A stretch of DNA of 64,000 nt from Larus michahellis (taxonomy: Eukaryota; Chordata; Aves; Charadriiformes; Laridae). Made by a program: the position numbers and the translations under genes. Each line of letters opens with the position of its first letter. The stretch's first letter is position 1. Shown in pieces: positions 24,501 to 38,076 of this stretch. The notes under the pieces were generated by a model. It worked only from the letters and a program-made list of their open reading frames with translations, ran no database searches and was not told the origin of the DNA. Location of the stretch: the NCBI RefSeq assembly GCF_964199755.1, contig NC_133897.1, forward strand, positions 137,894,125 through 137,958,124, in the 5' to 3' direction.

Positions 24501-27500
24501 TTGCACCTACTTATGAATGCTGTGTTTGCTGAGCATCTTGCTGAGAAAGGCTGTCTAGGCAACGGCTGTCACCACCATGGAAATACTTAACTCAGCTGTT
24601 CTCCATTGATGTAGGTTAAATACAGCTGTTAATATGTCATTTTACATATTCTAGTATTTCTTGTATCTTACAATTCTTCTTGAAATTGCACTAACAGGGC
24701 CAAATCACGGTACTTCCTTATGCCCTGCTATCATAATCTTGGTTTTTCCTTCAGTTTTTCCTTCTGCCAGCGGTGTGGGCAGTGTCCGGGTGAGCCCTGC
24801 ACACACCAGGCGCTGTCTGGCGTGACCTGGGTGCCTGCTTGTCTGTTTGTCACACACCAATTTGGGGAAGGTGGACAGAAAAAATTGCAAAATAAATCAA
24901 ACTGACTAAACTCAGTGGCTTTTTAGGCCTTTTTTTTTTTTTTTCAATCATTTGATTGAACCTGCCTAGAATTCAATTTTTATTCCTTTATTTTTTAAAT
25001 CTCTTGAAGAAAAGCCAGGTAACCATTGGCTTTTATATCCCTTCCCTTGGAAAAAATACTGTTTCTCAAGCCAAGCTGTTTTCCTTCCTATGCAGGGAGT
25101 TGCAAGGTTGTAGGTTGTGTCCTAGAAATGATAACAAGCTAGTTAAGGTATTTTCATAAATCATCATGTAACACAAGGGAGTGCATCTACATACTGCAAA
25201 ACTGGTTCAGAAACCTTCTACTGTCCATCTTTCTGCTGATAATAACATTGATTGTAATCTTCCTTCATTCTGATTAAATCTTCATCACATTCCTAAGTTA
25301 CATTTTGATAGGCATTCGTTAATGTTTATGAAGCATATTGAGAGTGGAAAATAAAGGTGAGTGGCAATGTGAGAAACTAAGCTACACTTGATTTTTTTTT
25401 TTCATGCATCCCATTGCTTAAAATGCAATTGTGTGTGCTCATAACAAGGGTTAGCTTGGAAACCAGCCTTTTAATTATTCTAGCGTTCACAAAAATCACT
25501 AATCAGACTTTGATCATGCGAAGTGGGAAACTTTGACTGAGATTTTATAAACATTTAAATGAGTGGCCACAAATTAGGCACCTTCCAGAGATCACACTGA
25601 TTGTGCTGTAATAATGGAAAGCAGGTAGCCATCATGCCTGCCTTATGGAGGGGGGAATACCTACAGCCGTAGGGAGCAAGCTGGCATCTCTCACCAGGCA
25701 TGCAGGGTGAATTTCAGTGGGAGGAGAAAGGGTGAGTGGGAAAGGGACAATTTTGGGGCGCAGGATTCAAAACAGACAAGGTCTGAGTTTGTTCCTACCT
25801 GCATGGTATCAGTGGGTGTAAAGATAACCTCCTTGACAGCGGTCTTTTTTTGTTTTTAATAGCCATTTTACGTCAGGGTACTGATGAAGTGTCTTTTTTT
25901 TTTTTATTTTCCCCAGCCGATGTGGCCCAGCTGTTAGGTTTGACTGAAACTGGCAAACAGATGTTGAATTAATTGCAGAAGTGTGACTGGTGCAGTTGGT
26001 GAAGGTCCTGCATCCAATTGGCTTTCAGTTCAGGGAAGAGCGGTCTGGGGTTTGTTTTGGAACCCAGAACCCGTGTCACAGCCCCTGCACCCCAGCCTGC
26101 TCCAGCAAGGCATGCCCAGTTAAGCCTCAGCGTCTTAGTTTAGTTATGTGCCTTGGTATTGACAGAGGTGTGGGCTTTTTTTATGCCTGCATGGAAAAGC
26201 ATTAGCTATTGTCATCTTCTTGAACTTATAGAGCCTAATCTGCGATTCCCACGCAAACCAGAAGAAGGTGTCCGTCCCTGTAAAGCAGCAGTAGCCAGGA
26301 GCTATGCATCCAAAGAGATGTTCTGAAAACAACAACCTTTGATCTTGAGCTGTTTCACTTCATAATGGAGTTGTAACACTTCAACCCAAGTGTTTTTAAT
26401 ATTCTCATGAGATTTTGTGACAAGTCAATCCATATTATATTAATTAGATAGGCCTTAGCCGTTTATTCCTTCATTATGTGCTGCTTTTAGTTTGTCTGGT
26501 CATGTACAATCTGACACAGATTTATTACTCTTATCAGTTACTCTTGACTAGTGGCAAATCCAAAGCAAATATTTAATTCTGGATCATTCATTTCAACTTC
26601 TTAAAATGCTAGTTCTTTGATTTGAAGAAGATTAATCAAATGTTTCCTGAAGTTTGACTTCAGTTTGTATGCCCTGATTCTTCAAAGCACTTGAGTATAG
26701 CTTTTATCTTAAGTGTCTTCAAAAATCCAGGTCTTAATTTATGTAGGTATCTGGGAGCCTGATCCAGTGACACTAATCACTGAATACGTGAAGATATTGG
26801 CCAGTTCAAAAGAAATTAGTGCATAGACTTGAATACTGAACTCCTATTGAAATATTTACTATTTCAAGTCATCCAGAGTACTGGGGGTTGCCTGAGATTC
26901 TTAAGAGTTTGCAAAGGCTTTAATACAACACCAAAAAAAAATTTCTAGTAGAAAAGATAGTTATAGGAATCAGTCAAAGGATGTAGTGAAAACCTTTGCT
27001 CTCCAAATGCCTTCTAAGTAGGCTGGCTGGTAGACCTCAGATTGACCATCCTATTTCCAACTCATAAAAATCTGTTAAAATGGATTTAGGAGTTTTGGTA
27101 AAGGTATTATATTACTTCATTTTTTAGAAGATGGGTGCTGTGTTCTTTTTTTCTTTGATAGACGTTGGTTTTGTGTGGTTCTTGCAGGTATTCTCTTTTT
27201 TTTTTTTTTGTGAAATGACTTCAATAGAAATATCAACCACCTCCAGCTGTGCAATGTCTTCCATTAATAACAGCTTTCCCGTCATTTGCATTTGTGTAAA
27301 ATAATCAGTCGTCCAGGTAGCTGTTGCATAGATTTTAATCTGTGTTCTTTAGATTGGCACACAGAATTCTCAAATTTAATTTTTATTAGATTGCTATATT
27401 GAATAGCACTTTGGAAAATGAGAGGGAGGGGAAGAGAAACACACAGTGTTTGCAGTTAAATTAGAACGTGTCAAAGAATGTTAGAGAGCCTTCTTTTTAA

Positions 27501-29875
27501 GTCACTTTTAAGAGTGAATTTTAATTGAACAATTAGTTCTTTCAGAGATAAATATCTTCCTGAAATCCCACTCTATTCCCTTTCAAGCACCTCCTCAGAA
27601 CCCATTTGTTTCACATCCTTGTCAAGAAGTGATGTAGTTGGTTTAGACTTGATTTGCAGGAATCTGCATGGATGCCATTATATGTGTCAAAACAAAGTAG
27701 CAGTAAGACCCAGTTCACCTTTTTTTGTCCTTCACTTTTTTTTTTTTGTAATTTCACCAAGGTCATTTTTGCGAAAAAGTCCATTTATCTTTACCCTACT
27801 TTTCCACCAAATGCCAGCATTGATTTTAAAGATGTTGAATCACACTGCTGTGGTCCTTTATTCAGTGTTGTCTCATACTCTCCTGTCCCTGAGCCGCTCT
27901 TGCTGTCAGGGTAGTACGGCGTAGACCATATTGCTCTTACGCTTGCAGCTGCCTTTGGTTGCTGTCAGAGAGCATGACGTTATCGAAGACACGTATCTTC
28001 GGTCTGAGCCAGCAGGGCAGGCCTTACTCTTTCAGTGTCCAGTGTGATTTTGAATTTTTGTCTTGTGCTAGCCTGTTTTCACCTCTCTGCGCTTAATTAT
28101 CTTACTTAATATGCACGCTTATATTAATAAAATGCCATTGTGACAGCCCCAGCTAAGTGCTGACTGCAGAATGATGTTTAAATCATTCACGGATTTTGCA
28201 GACGTCTTCACTTAGTTCGATTTTTTTTCTTTCCCTAAAACCTCATCATGGTTGTCATTCTTTCCAAGTTTTAGCTAGATGTAATTTATTTCTGACTGCT
28301 GCCGCTAAGATGGAAATGAAGAATAAAAATTCTGTGTGTTTCTCAGAGTTGTGCAGGCAGGAGAGGCATCAAAGCTTCCTTCTGGAAAGAGGCCAGGCTT
28401 CTTAACAAACAATAAACTTAAGTAAAATGAACAATGAGAAAGTATGCTGGCAACATTTTTAATTAAAGGAAAAATAACCTAATTGCATGTGCTAGGAAGA
28501 CTGAAATAGTAAAATTTCCTTAGAATTGAGGGATGTATCTGCTTGTCTTAATTTACGATGACATATATGAAACATTTGCAACCTCTGCTCTTAACACAGA
28601 CGTGCTTTTCCACCCAAAGGCATACACAAGATTTATAATGTCAGCACCAGATTGCATCTCACCTTGATTGTCTATGTTCACCTCTTCCATTCCACACATC
28701 TGCTTTAGAACAAGATGAACTTAACCCAGGAGGTGCTTATGTTCTTTTAGTAATTATAAAAGAAACCCCTGTCACTCGAAGGGAGCTAGGGCTTAATTCA
28801 ACTGTCCAAACATGGCTATTTCACACAATTTCGTATGTTTTAGGGTATCTCACCTGGGCTTCAACTGCTGGTCAGAAAGCGTGTGGGTGACTTCTAGATC
28901 CTGTGTGGTACCTGCCAGTCCCACATGGATGTTTTGAGAAACTGAAGCCCTGAATTGATTCCATAGGATGGAGTTTGGTTTGATGCCAAGAAACCAAAGC
29001 AGGTGGCTACATCTGAGGTCTGTGTCCATTAGAGTCATTTGAGAGCTAATCACTACACTGCTCAGCCCAAACATAGACTGAAAAGCCACTTAGTGGACAA
29101 GCTCTTGAGAGTCTCTTTTAGGGTAAGCAGAATCACACTATAGACTCTGTTGAGCCTATTTAGATAGGTAGACATCTGAACTTAGGCGTCTTGATCTGGA
29201 GCTAAAGCTTGCCTTGTACTTGGTCAGGTAACAATTTCATTTGATGCATCTACTGTTTCTGAAAGTTCATGAGGCAGAAGAGCTGACGAGCTGAAAGCTA
29301 GAAGAGAGCCCTAGTGAAGACCCAGAGCAACACTAGGTACATGACCTTGAGAAGGGCCTGGAAAAATACATATGCTGATATGTAGAGCGATGCTCCCTCC
29401 TATTCTCTGCTAAGGGAAACAGGGTTTGTGAAGTATACGGGGACGCATGGAAAAGCCAGTTGGCTGTTGTCTTCAGCAATCTGGAGGACTCCAGGTTTTT
29501 GTTACCTACTTGGGCCAAAGAGTAAGGCTTATCTGTCCTTTATTCTTGATTTCACAAAACAATGTTTGCTATACCAGCAACTTCCACGTGCGTATGAGTC
29601 AGCCGTGGCAAACAGCGCCGCAGAAAGCCAGGCGGTGCTACGTCTGCCAAGGAAATCCTCAGATTGGTATCCAATTCTTTAGATCAGAATTTCTTTAGAA
29701 GTGGCTGCTGCTTATGATTAGATTCTTAACTGTAACGTGCAGAAAATATATCAGAATATCTATTGTGGGAGAAGCTGTATTATTCACCTTTGATAGATTC
29801 ATAGAGTATAATAATTAGAGGGAGTCATGAGTTAAGCAAAAGCTCAGCAAAACAAACTGGTGCTGACATACACAG

Positions 29876-29906
29876 ATAATGCCAACTGATAGCTGGTTGG
29901 CATTAT
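29876..29906. repeat. Inverted repeat, 11-base perfect arms, 9-base loop
   Basis: ATAATGCCAAC (29876-29886) and GTTGGCATTAT (29896-29906) are exact reverse complements around the loop TGATAGCTG. The stem is too short for a normal miRNA precursor. It could be a small palindrome of no function. Confidence 0.9.
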
Positions 29907-31534
29907 GAATTGTTTTATAATTAGGTAATTAAAGCAAGTCTGTACAAACTTTAACTTTCAGGAAACTATAAAAATGCATGTAGCTGTAAAATTATATTTA
30001 GCCATTAATTTCTTATCAAGTCTGTCATACCTGTTCAAAAAATGCTTAATAAAGGAGCTTACACATGCAGAGTGCCATGCCTTTCTTCTACAAACTGCAG
30101 CACGTAACAGTGCAGTCCTAGAATACCAAATTACAGTTGTAAAAATGTATATAACTTTTTGCTCTTCATTCCTTTTCAAGTTGAAGTTGTTATTACAGCT
30201 TCCATCTTTTAAAGGCAGGAGGGCACTTAAAGCCCACCAGAAGGTAGTCCCACTGGCTTGGCCGAGACTGTGCAAAAATGTCAGATTTTGTATGCAGGAT
30301 ATCTAGACTGGGAACTAAAACTGTTGGTTACTGGAATTCAGATTTTTTTTTTCCTGAGTTTCATTTCTGTTCCACTGCCAGAAGACAAATCCAAGGACTT
30401 CACAGGGAAAACACCTGTTAGTAGGTATTGAGTCCTGAACTGTTACATAGTCTTTCTTCTGGATCTTGTAGATCCAAAGTAGGTCCAAGTAGGTGTTGTA
30501 CACAATACACAGGTATCACATGAGAGACATGGAGGAGCTGATGACGAATGAAGGCACACCAACAGATTCACAGTAAGAAAAAAGAAATATCAGAATACAA
30601 GCCTACAGAACAGACTTAAATCTAGGATATTTAGTTTAACTCTCAGTTGCACTTGGAAGTCAATGAAATTCTGTACCAATGGATTTCAGTTCTGTATACC
30701 TGAATTTCAAATTATCTGTCCAGAGGATCCAAGGTCTTTTAAAAATATGCAAGCTAACTTGTTGAAAACATTTTGCATTTTTTCCAGGAACCAATGATGC
30801 AGGCTTCTCTGCACGCTACTTTTAGTTTCAATTGGCTGGTATTTTGGCAGAATCAGGCTGTACAAGTTATATACAACAGATAGGCTATTACAAATATCTT
30901 TTGCCTTGGGTACTTCCTCCTAACGTTTTATAAACTAAATGGAGGAATTTCTGTAAAACTAAAATGGGCTAAAACCAATAGACATATCACAGACTCAGAA
31001 ATGACTGAATTGACTGTTATGAAAGGTTCCTCAGTTTTGACTTGGGTTATTTTTGAGGGGAGCACTGTTGCTGAACAGTTAATATTGCAACAGTAAGTCC
31101 CTTTCACAAAAACACAGGTTACTTCAGCTTCAAACTCAATGTATCTTATGCAACATCTTTTTTTTTTTTAATTTGAAATGCTTAGCTAGCCAATATATCT
31201 TTGATCATAATGCATTTGACTCCCCACAATGATAAAAATTGTAGAATTTCTAAAGATGTGTTCATTACTAACCAAATCTGAACTTACCCAGTATGCAGCT
31301 GCAAACACTGTAGAAATTTGTGATACAGTAGAATAAAACAAAATGGATAAGATATACAGGCAAACTGAATGCTGCCAACATCCACTGCCTTGCATCTTAC
31401 TTTATACGAGCAATTTTCCTTCACTGGGAAAATCCTTCTGGCAATTAAATGAACTTTCAGGTGCTTTGGGGGCTGGCACAATTTCACTTCCTTTGTTTTT
31501 CTCATGCTTTATTTATGATCTGCCAAGTGCTTGT

Positions 31535-31565
31535 AAAAAAAAAAAAAAAGGGCAAAAAAAAAAAA
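31535..31565. repeat. Compound A-tract
   Basis: Two long A runs separated by GGGC. It could be the remains of a retrotransposed poly(A) tail, but no element body was recognised beside it. Confidence 0.9.
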
Positions 31566-34500
31566 GCCAGGCGCTCTCTTGGCATTTCACAATGCTTTAA
31601 TTATTGGAGCAAAGCTTGAAACTTACTAGCACACTTTTCAAAGTTTTAGTTACAGTACCATAAAGAGCAATATAAACTGAAATATTGGCATCTGAAATGC
31701 AGGTGTTTTCTCTTCCTAATCGTGCTGTTATAAAGACGTACGAATGGTGACAAAGGGCTGTGGCTGTCTCCAAATCTGTACGAAGGGCTCAGTTTCCCTA
31801 CTGCATGTTAACCATGCACATAGAAGTATGCATATTTATTGGAGTTTCCTATGTATAATTTTTTTAAAAGGGTTGGTCATATTAGTTCCACCACAAACTC
31901 CATCAGAGCTTCAGTTTCCATTTTAGAATTTATTTTCTAAATTAGAAAATACGAGAGTGACTTTAAAATAGTTTGCCACTTGTGTGCACTGGCGTTGTCT
32001 GCTAACGATCTTGTCCCCATCTCAAAGGACAATATGTATTCTGCTGATTAGTTAAAAATTTGCTTTTGAAGAAGGCTTAAACTTTATACAAGATAATTGT
32101 CTTTTGTCAAAACGAGATGTGAACAGATTTAGAAAGCAGTGGCATTATAGGCAAGAGAAGTCAGAAATCAGTCTAAACACTTACATCTTGACACTGCAGC
32201 TTTTAGGTGGCCAGAACTGGAGCCGCTGGCCTCCCAGCTTACATTTTCCAACTGTAGAGTAGATGTGCTGTAGCTGCTGGAAGGAGAAAACTTGTGGTTT
32301 ATAATGTACATTGATATTGGTACTAGTAGTATGTTATGCATAATGATTATCAAACTCTTACAGCAAGGGATTAAAAAGTGCTTTTGGAAATCAAAATCCT
32401 TAGCTGTGTTGCTACAGACATTTTGGACATCTTTTGAACTTCCCCAATCTACAGTCATAATGCATTTTGACACAATAGACCCAGTTCAGGCATTAGCAAG
32501 ACCAGGGTAGCAATCAGGCGCCTCTCAGGTCTCATCCTAGCTCTGACGCAAGCTGCCCAGCCCATGCTAAGTGGCTTTCAGACGGCAGATGAGTCCTCTT
32601 GAATCACACCAAGGTGGTGGTGGACATAGCTAAGGTCAGCAGAGACCTGCTACTGCTCACGCAAGCAGAGAGAACAGCCTACAACAGATTGATGGCTGTG
32701 CCACAGCCACCTCCTCGTGAGTAGCATCAACTTGTCCTTCTCATAGGTTAAGCTCACATGAAGAGCCGGGAATGGGAGCAGCTCAGACAGGAATATATTG
32801 TTTATTCTGCTCTGCTTGTTTTGGGGTGAGGTGGCCAGTAACCGGTGTGTGTGCAGAAGCCGCTGCTTCCACCATTCACTGCTGCCCTTACCCATGCAGC
32901 ACGCAAAATGCATTGCGACAATTCACACATCAGACCAAACACCAGGCAGAGGTTAACACAATTTATTCACACAGTTTTAAGAAGATTAATCAGGGGATGC
33001 TAAGTTACCTTCATGATGCTTCAGTCTCACTCGATTTTATTGCAATGGCTTAGAGTCAGGCAGAGGTATCATGATTCAGCTAACAAGATGGTAACTTCTT
33101 AAACATGCAGTCACTGTAAACATGTCACCGTGCATCTGTCTGCATAAGTAGACCCTTTTAGCACTAGAAAGGTGAGACTAAAAGGCAGGAGGCAGATTTG
33201 CATGCAGCATCTTTTTTTGATTTCCCCCTGGTATCACAGAGCTCTTCTGCTTCTAAAGAAATAAAAACCCTATTATTTTTGCATCTAGTTAGTCCTTATT
33301 ACATTTACAAGCATTTAAGTTACTTAATGTGCTGTGTTGCTGTATTTTAGAATATTAATAATTTCTTTTTACTCATTTTTGACTCATCTGCAAAATCCTC
33401 CACTTTCATTATTTATTCAGATGTGTTAAATGTTTTCAGTACTTCAGCACCGCAATGTGCTAAAAGTTTGTTTTGTTTTTTTTTTAATCTCGAAACAATT
33501 TAACCAACTGATATTTTCCAGGAAGATATGGGAATCTCCACGGATTTTCTAAATACTCTGTCTCAAAATGCTCACAAATATGACATATGATGTTAAAACT
33601 GTCAGGTCCTCTTTAATGAAATGGCTCTACCTGACCACTTGGTGTTAATGTTCTTTAGGAAAGATACGGACAAATAAGAAGCTGAAGCTTTACCCTGAAA
33701 AAGAAAAAAACCAACAGAGGAAAATGTTTTTGGTAACACATTGGTTTGGTAACGCAGATTTTTTTTTTAATCAGTTTTAACCCACTCAACCCAGAGGCAG
33801 TTGAAACATTTCCTGCGCAGGGGCCAACACGTGCTGTCGCTCAGGCCAATGCAGCAGCAGGGCTGCTCGACACCCTGTGGGAAGGAGTGAATCAGCCACA
33901 GCAGTTTTAGCTAACTCTGCAGAATTGCACCGAGACCCGTCTCCTCCAGCAGCGAAGTTACGGGACTCCTGAGCACCATCGCCTCCTCCCCGTGAGCCAT
34001 TTCTAGCACATTCTCTGTCCTGATCGATTGCAAAATTAAACATGGTACATTGCTTGTGGCTATCAATTTGTCTGCAGTTTTTAGTGTTGTGGCTGGGAGG
34101 CTCAAGAAGGTTGGTCAAATCTGGGCTAGTTGTAAGTATTTTTGTAGTCAATGCTCAGTATTTTACTTCTTGTTTCTATGTTTCTGCATGCTGATACAAA
34201 CATATTTACATTCCTCAAGCACAGGGAATGACAGTCCTGCTTTAAATGCCAAGAAGCGTATGGGCTCGTATGCCTAATGCCACAGCTCTACGGCATGACC
34301 ATTAAGTGCAGACCAGTCCGTACATGTTTTGGTTTTTATGTGGCTTTATACTGGGGAAGGAAAAACAATACCTGAAATTATATGGAATTAGATCAATGCA
34401 GCAAACTGAAAACAACAGCTGATTTAGCAATGACAATTACACCTCCAAACTTTCTCTTTTTTTTTGAGCTCCACCTTCTTCTTAGGGTTTCTGTGTCTGA

Positions 34501-37500
34501 CATCAAATAAAAATTGGGCCAATATATGATACTCTCAGTACCACAAAATGGAGTTGGGAGATACAAAGCTCTATTCAGGACCATGGCAGAGCACTCTAAG
34601 CATCGAAACTGCTATGAATATACGATATCGTATTTAAATAGAAAATTAATGTAATTGGGATCAGGATGAGGAAAAACCTCTGCCTCTTCCAGCAATTTTC
34701 CTGAATGCCATAGATTGCAATATATTTTTCCCATTTGTACTTCAAGAAAAGGCAGGGAATGAATTCTACTAGGATATTTCATCTGAGGGAGTGGAAATTC
34801 ACTGTGTACACTTGGATGAAAGTTTTTACTCTCCAATTCGTTACAGAATAATAGCTTCATAGCCAAAACTGTAAGAGCAGTAACTGTAAGAGTGCCTGAA
34901 CAAACGAGGCCAGTCTGGCTGGGGGGACTGGAGGTGATCATACCTCCTTGACAAGCTGGCTGGGAGAGGGGAGCGGCATAGCAGAGGGCAGCCACCAGAG
35001 AACTGACATCTCGAGGGGAAAAGGCCATGTATCAGTGAGCTGTGGAGCCACACTTCAGAGGTTTAGTATAAGTGGGAGCTGTAAGTATTTAGAATTAGAA
35101 AAGCACCTTCGTCTTCTGCAAGACTTGTTCTGCATGAGTGGTGGGTTTTGGTTGGATGCTGGTAGCCTTTTTGGCCTGCTCTCCTTATAAATTACTGCTC
35201 AGGAATTGTTGGCTGGGCCACAAAGCAGTACGGGCTTGGGTTTTTTTCCAAAGATCACGTAAGAATTGGAATCATGTTCTGACTGCAATTTTCTTACTTC
35301 TGGCTGGAACATAGTATTTTGATACAACAATTAATATGGAACCCTACTGTTCTCATCTTGCAACAAACGGACCACCGCACACCGCTTCTGAACTCTCCGT
35401 CCTGTTTAAGTAACGCACAACAGGGAGGTGCCAGCTTCTATGGGGTTTGTTGCAGCTCATTTTATAATAGGTTTTCCTTCTCGATATTTGAGTTGCAGGA
35501 ATAGAGGGATTGCAATAGAACAGAACTTTTCTAAAGAAAAAATAAAATAAGCCCCACAGCTTGCACGGCGCTTGGAAAATGTGAGTCAGGTCCACCCTCA
35601 AGCTGAGAAACCAGAAAGCAAATAAAAGAGCCTAACAATGTTGCGCAAAATAAATAACCACAGTGCAGGGGCACCTGACTGGGGGGCGTGTGGGAGAGAA
35701 GTTCTTCATTTTTTTAATCCTCAAGCTTGGCAGATCTGCCAGAAACTACATAAACAAATCTTTATTGGAGTCAGGAAAGGACAAGCTAATGTAAAACAGG
35801 CTGAGACATAAATTAGTAGTCCTAGTAGTCTGTCACAGGTGAGTGCTTCTGAGAGAAGTGACTCGAAATGCCAAACAAAACTTCTACTGAAATCCTGGGA
35901 ATGTGTTTATCCAGCCACTTTATTTTAACCTAAGAATTAGGAACAGCTATTATGAAAAAAGTGGATGGAGAAATATAAACACTGCAAACTGTTGTAAAAT
36001 TTACTAGTAAACTTCCTTCCGTGGCTTCTTGGCCATCACAGTGCCTGTGGAGCCATGTGCAGTACTGAGCTGTCACAGTAAGTCAGGCCTCTCTAAATCA
36101 AATGCTATGAAAACTTCAAGCATTGCTGTTTCTTTTTAAAATCTAGTGTTTTATGGGATAGAATTTCTTCTTTTTCTTTGAAACCATTAGAATTGTCAAT
36201 GTCAAAGGAAGCAAAAGGTGGAATTCCTGCATAATCTTAACTCCAATAATGGAGTTTATGGTTTTATGGGGAAAAACCCACCCATGGTGCAAGACTAAGG
36301 ATAAAACAATGACAGCTGGTAACAAGTAAATGTGCTCATCTCCTAAATGCTTTCATATTCACAGCAACTGTTAAAGCCAACTTTGCCAAAACTTGTCAGG
36401 AAATGTCATATTATTTCTCTATATTTGTTCCTTGGGTTAGTGCTGGCTTGTAGTATTTCAATCTCAAGACAGCACATTAGGCTAAAGATGATCATCATAG
36501 GAACGCTGAGAAAACTGTTAAGCAGATGTCAGAATTACTGTCCCAAATAGACAAAAAAACCTAACACTCCTAACTTTGACCAAATGAGTAGACCTAATAC
36601 AGCAGAGACACAAATATGTGCTCTGAAAATAACGGACTGGGGACTATTTCTGGAGTGCTTGAGGAGCATTATGACAGTATGTTTGTTCTTACAGTTCAGC
36701 CACCCTTAATCATCATCTCACGTTTCTCACTTCAGATTACAACTCTCTAAAAAAATGACTTCTGTCTGAACTGCTGTTAAATTTGGAAAATGAATATTCA
36801 GCCCTTATTTCATGAGAAGTACTGTCTGCTCGGGCTCACAAGTTTAGATTCTTTTTTAGGTATAAAGCTCAAACAATGGTCCTAGAGCCTTCATTGAATC
36901 TTTGTGATATGGGCAGTTTGGGTATAACAACAAAGCAGGTTTATTTGATGGCTGAACAGTCTTAACAGAGCTAAATAGCTTAGACAGCAAATCTTTACTT
37001 AGATTGAATTGCAGCAGAATCTAATTAACAGTTGTATATTAAAGATTTGAGAGTCTCTGATCTCTTCAAAAGTCACCAATACGGCCAAAACTACAAACTC
37101 ATAAAAATCATGAGACTGATTTACATTGTGAGATTTTTGCACTGAAGTCATGTATCTGATTCCTTTGAAAGGAAAATAATAGCAGTCATTAAAAAACAAC
37201 AAAAACACACAAAGTGATTTAAAGGGCCAAATCTGGGAGAAAGAGTGAAATACTGGAGGAACTAGTAATGAAGAGACTTGCCCTAGTGTAAGCAGCAGAC
37301 TGCTTAAGTATCAGTTGGGTACTGCAAAGTTTCGGAGATTTTCAAGCTATCATAAGGAGGAATCTAGGAAACATATTTATATTTTAACTAGAGAGTTATA
37401 ATGGCAAAACTGTGCCCCTAGCATGGGTGTGTACAGCCCTGCTCTGCCTGCCTGCCAAATGACGGGGTGGGCCTGTAGCACAGGGCTCCAGGTAATGGGA

Positions 37501-38040
37501 TGCTGTAGCTTATTTCTCACGTTTCTCTGCAGCAGTACACTCTTCAGTTTAATTCATCTGATGTGCACGCAGGAAAAAAACAACCAGAAGTCACAATACT
37601 CCACTGAAAAGGAGGGAAGCAAGAGCTAAGGTCACCTACAATAACGATTTATGTCTCTCCTGCCTTTGAAATCCTTGGCTGCTGCATTACTTTCATCGGG
37701 AGAAAGTTCAGGTTTAGAAGTAAAGACCAAAAAAAAATGCATGTGACTTTTTTTCTTTTGTTTATCATCTTTTCCTTCCCACTGCTCTACTGTAGATGAC
37801 TAATTTCCCCTTCAGTCCTCGGGGGGACTGACAGCACAGCACGGCCCCCAACTGTTTCAGGAATGGCTCTTTATTTTGCTAGGAGAAACTTGCCCAGATG
37901 CAGAACATGCAGCCCATGTGCAGCCTCCATACTCTGTCTTTCTTAGATGCAGCTACTGACCACACGCAGAATGTGGAAATAAGGCCTACAGCTCCCTTTT
38001 TGCAGGTAAAATGGTACCAGAACAGGATGCAGACCTGTAA

Positions 38041-38076
38041 CTGTCCCATAAGCTTTCTCTGTCCCATAAGCTCTTT
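38041..38076. repeat. 18-base tandem duplication
   Basis: CTGTCCCATAAGCTTTCT is followed directly by CTGTCCCATAAGCTCTTT. A small local duplication without further copies. Confidence 0.85.

Noticed and set aside
31535..31600. Processed pseudogene suggested by the double A-tract
   Set aside because: No gene-like body or second terminus was seen next to the A runs.
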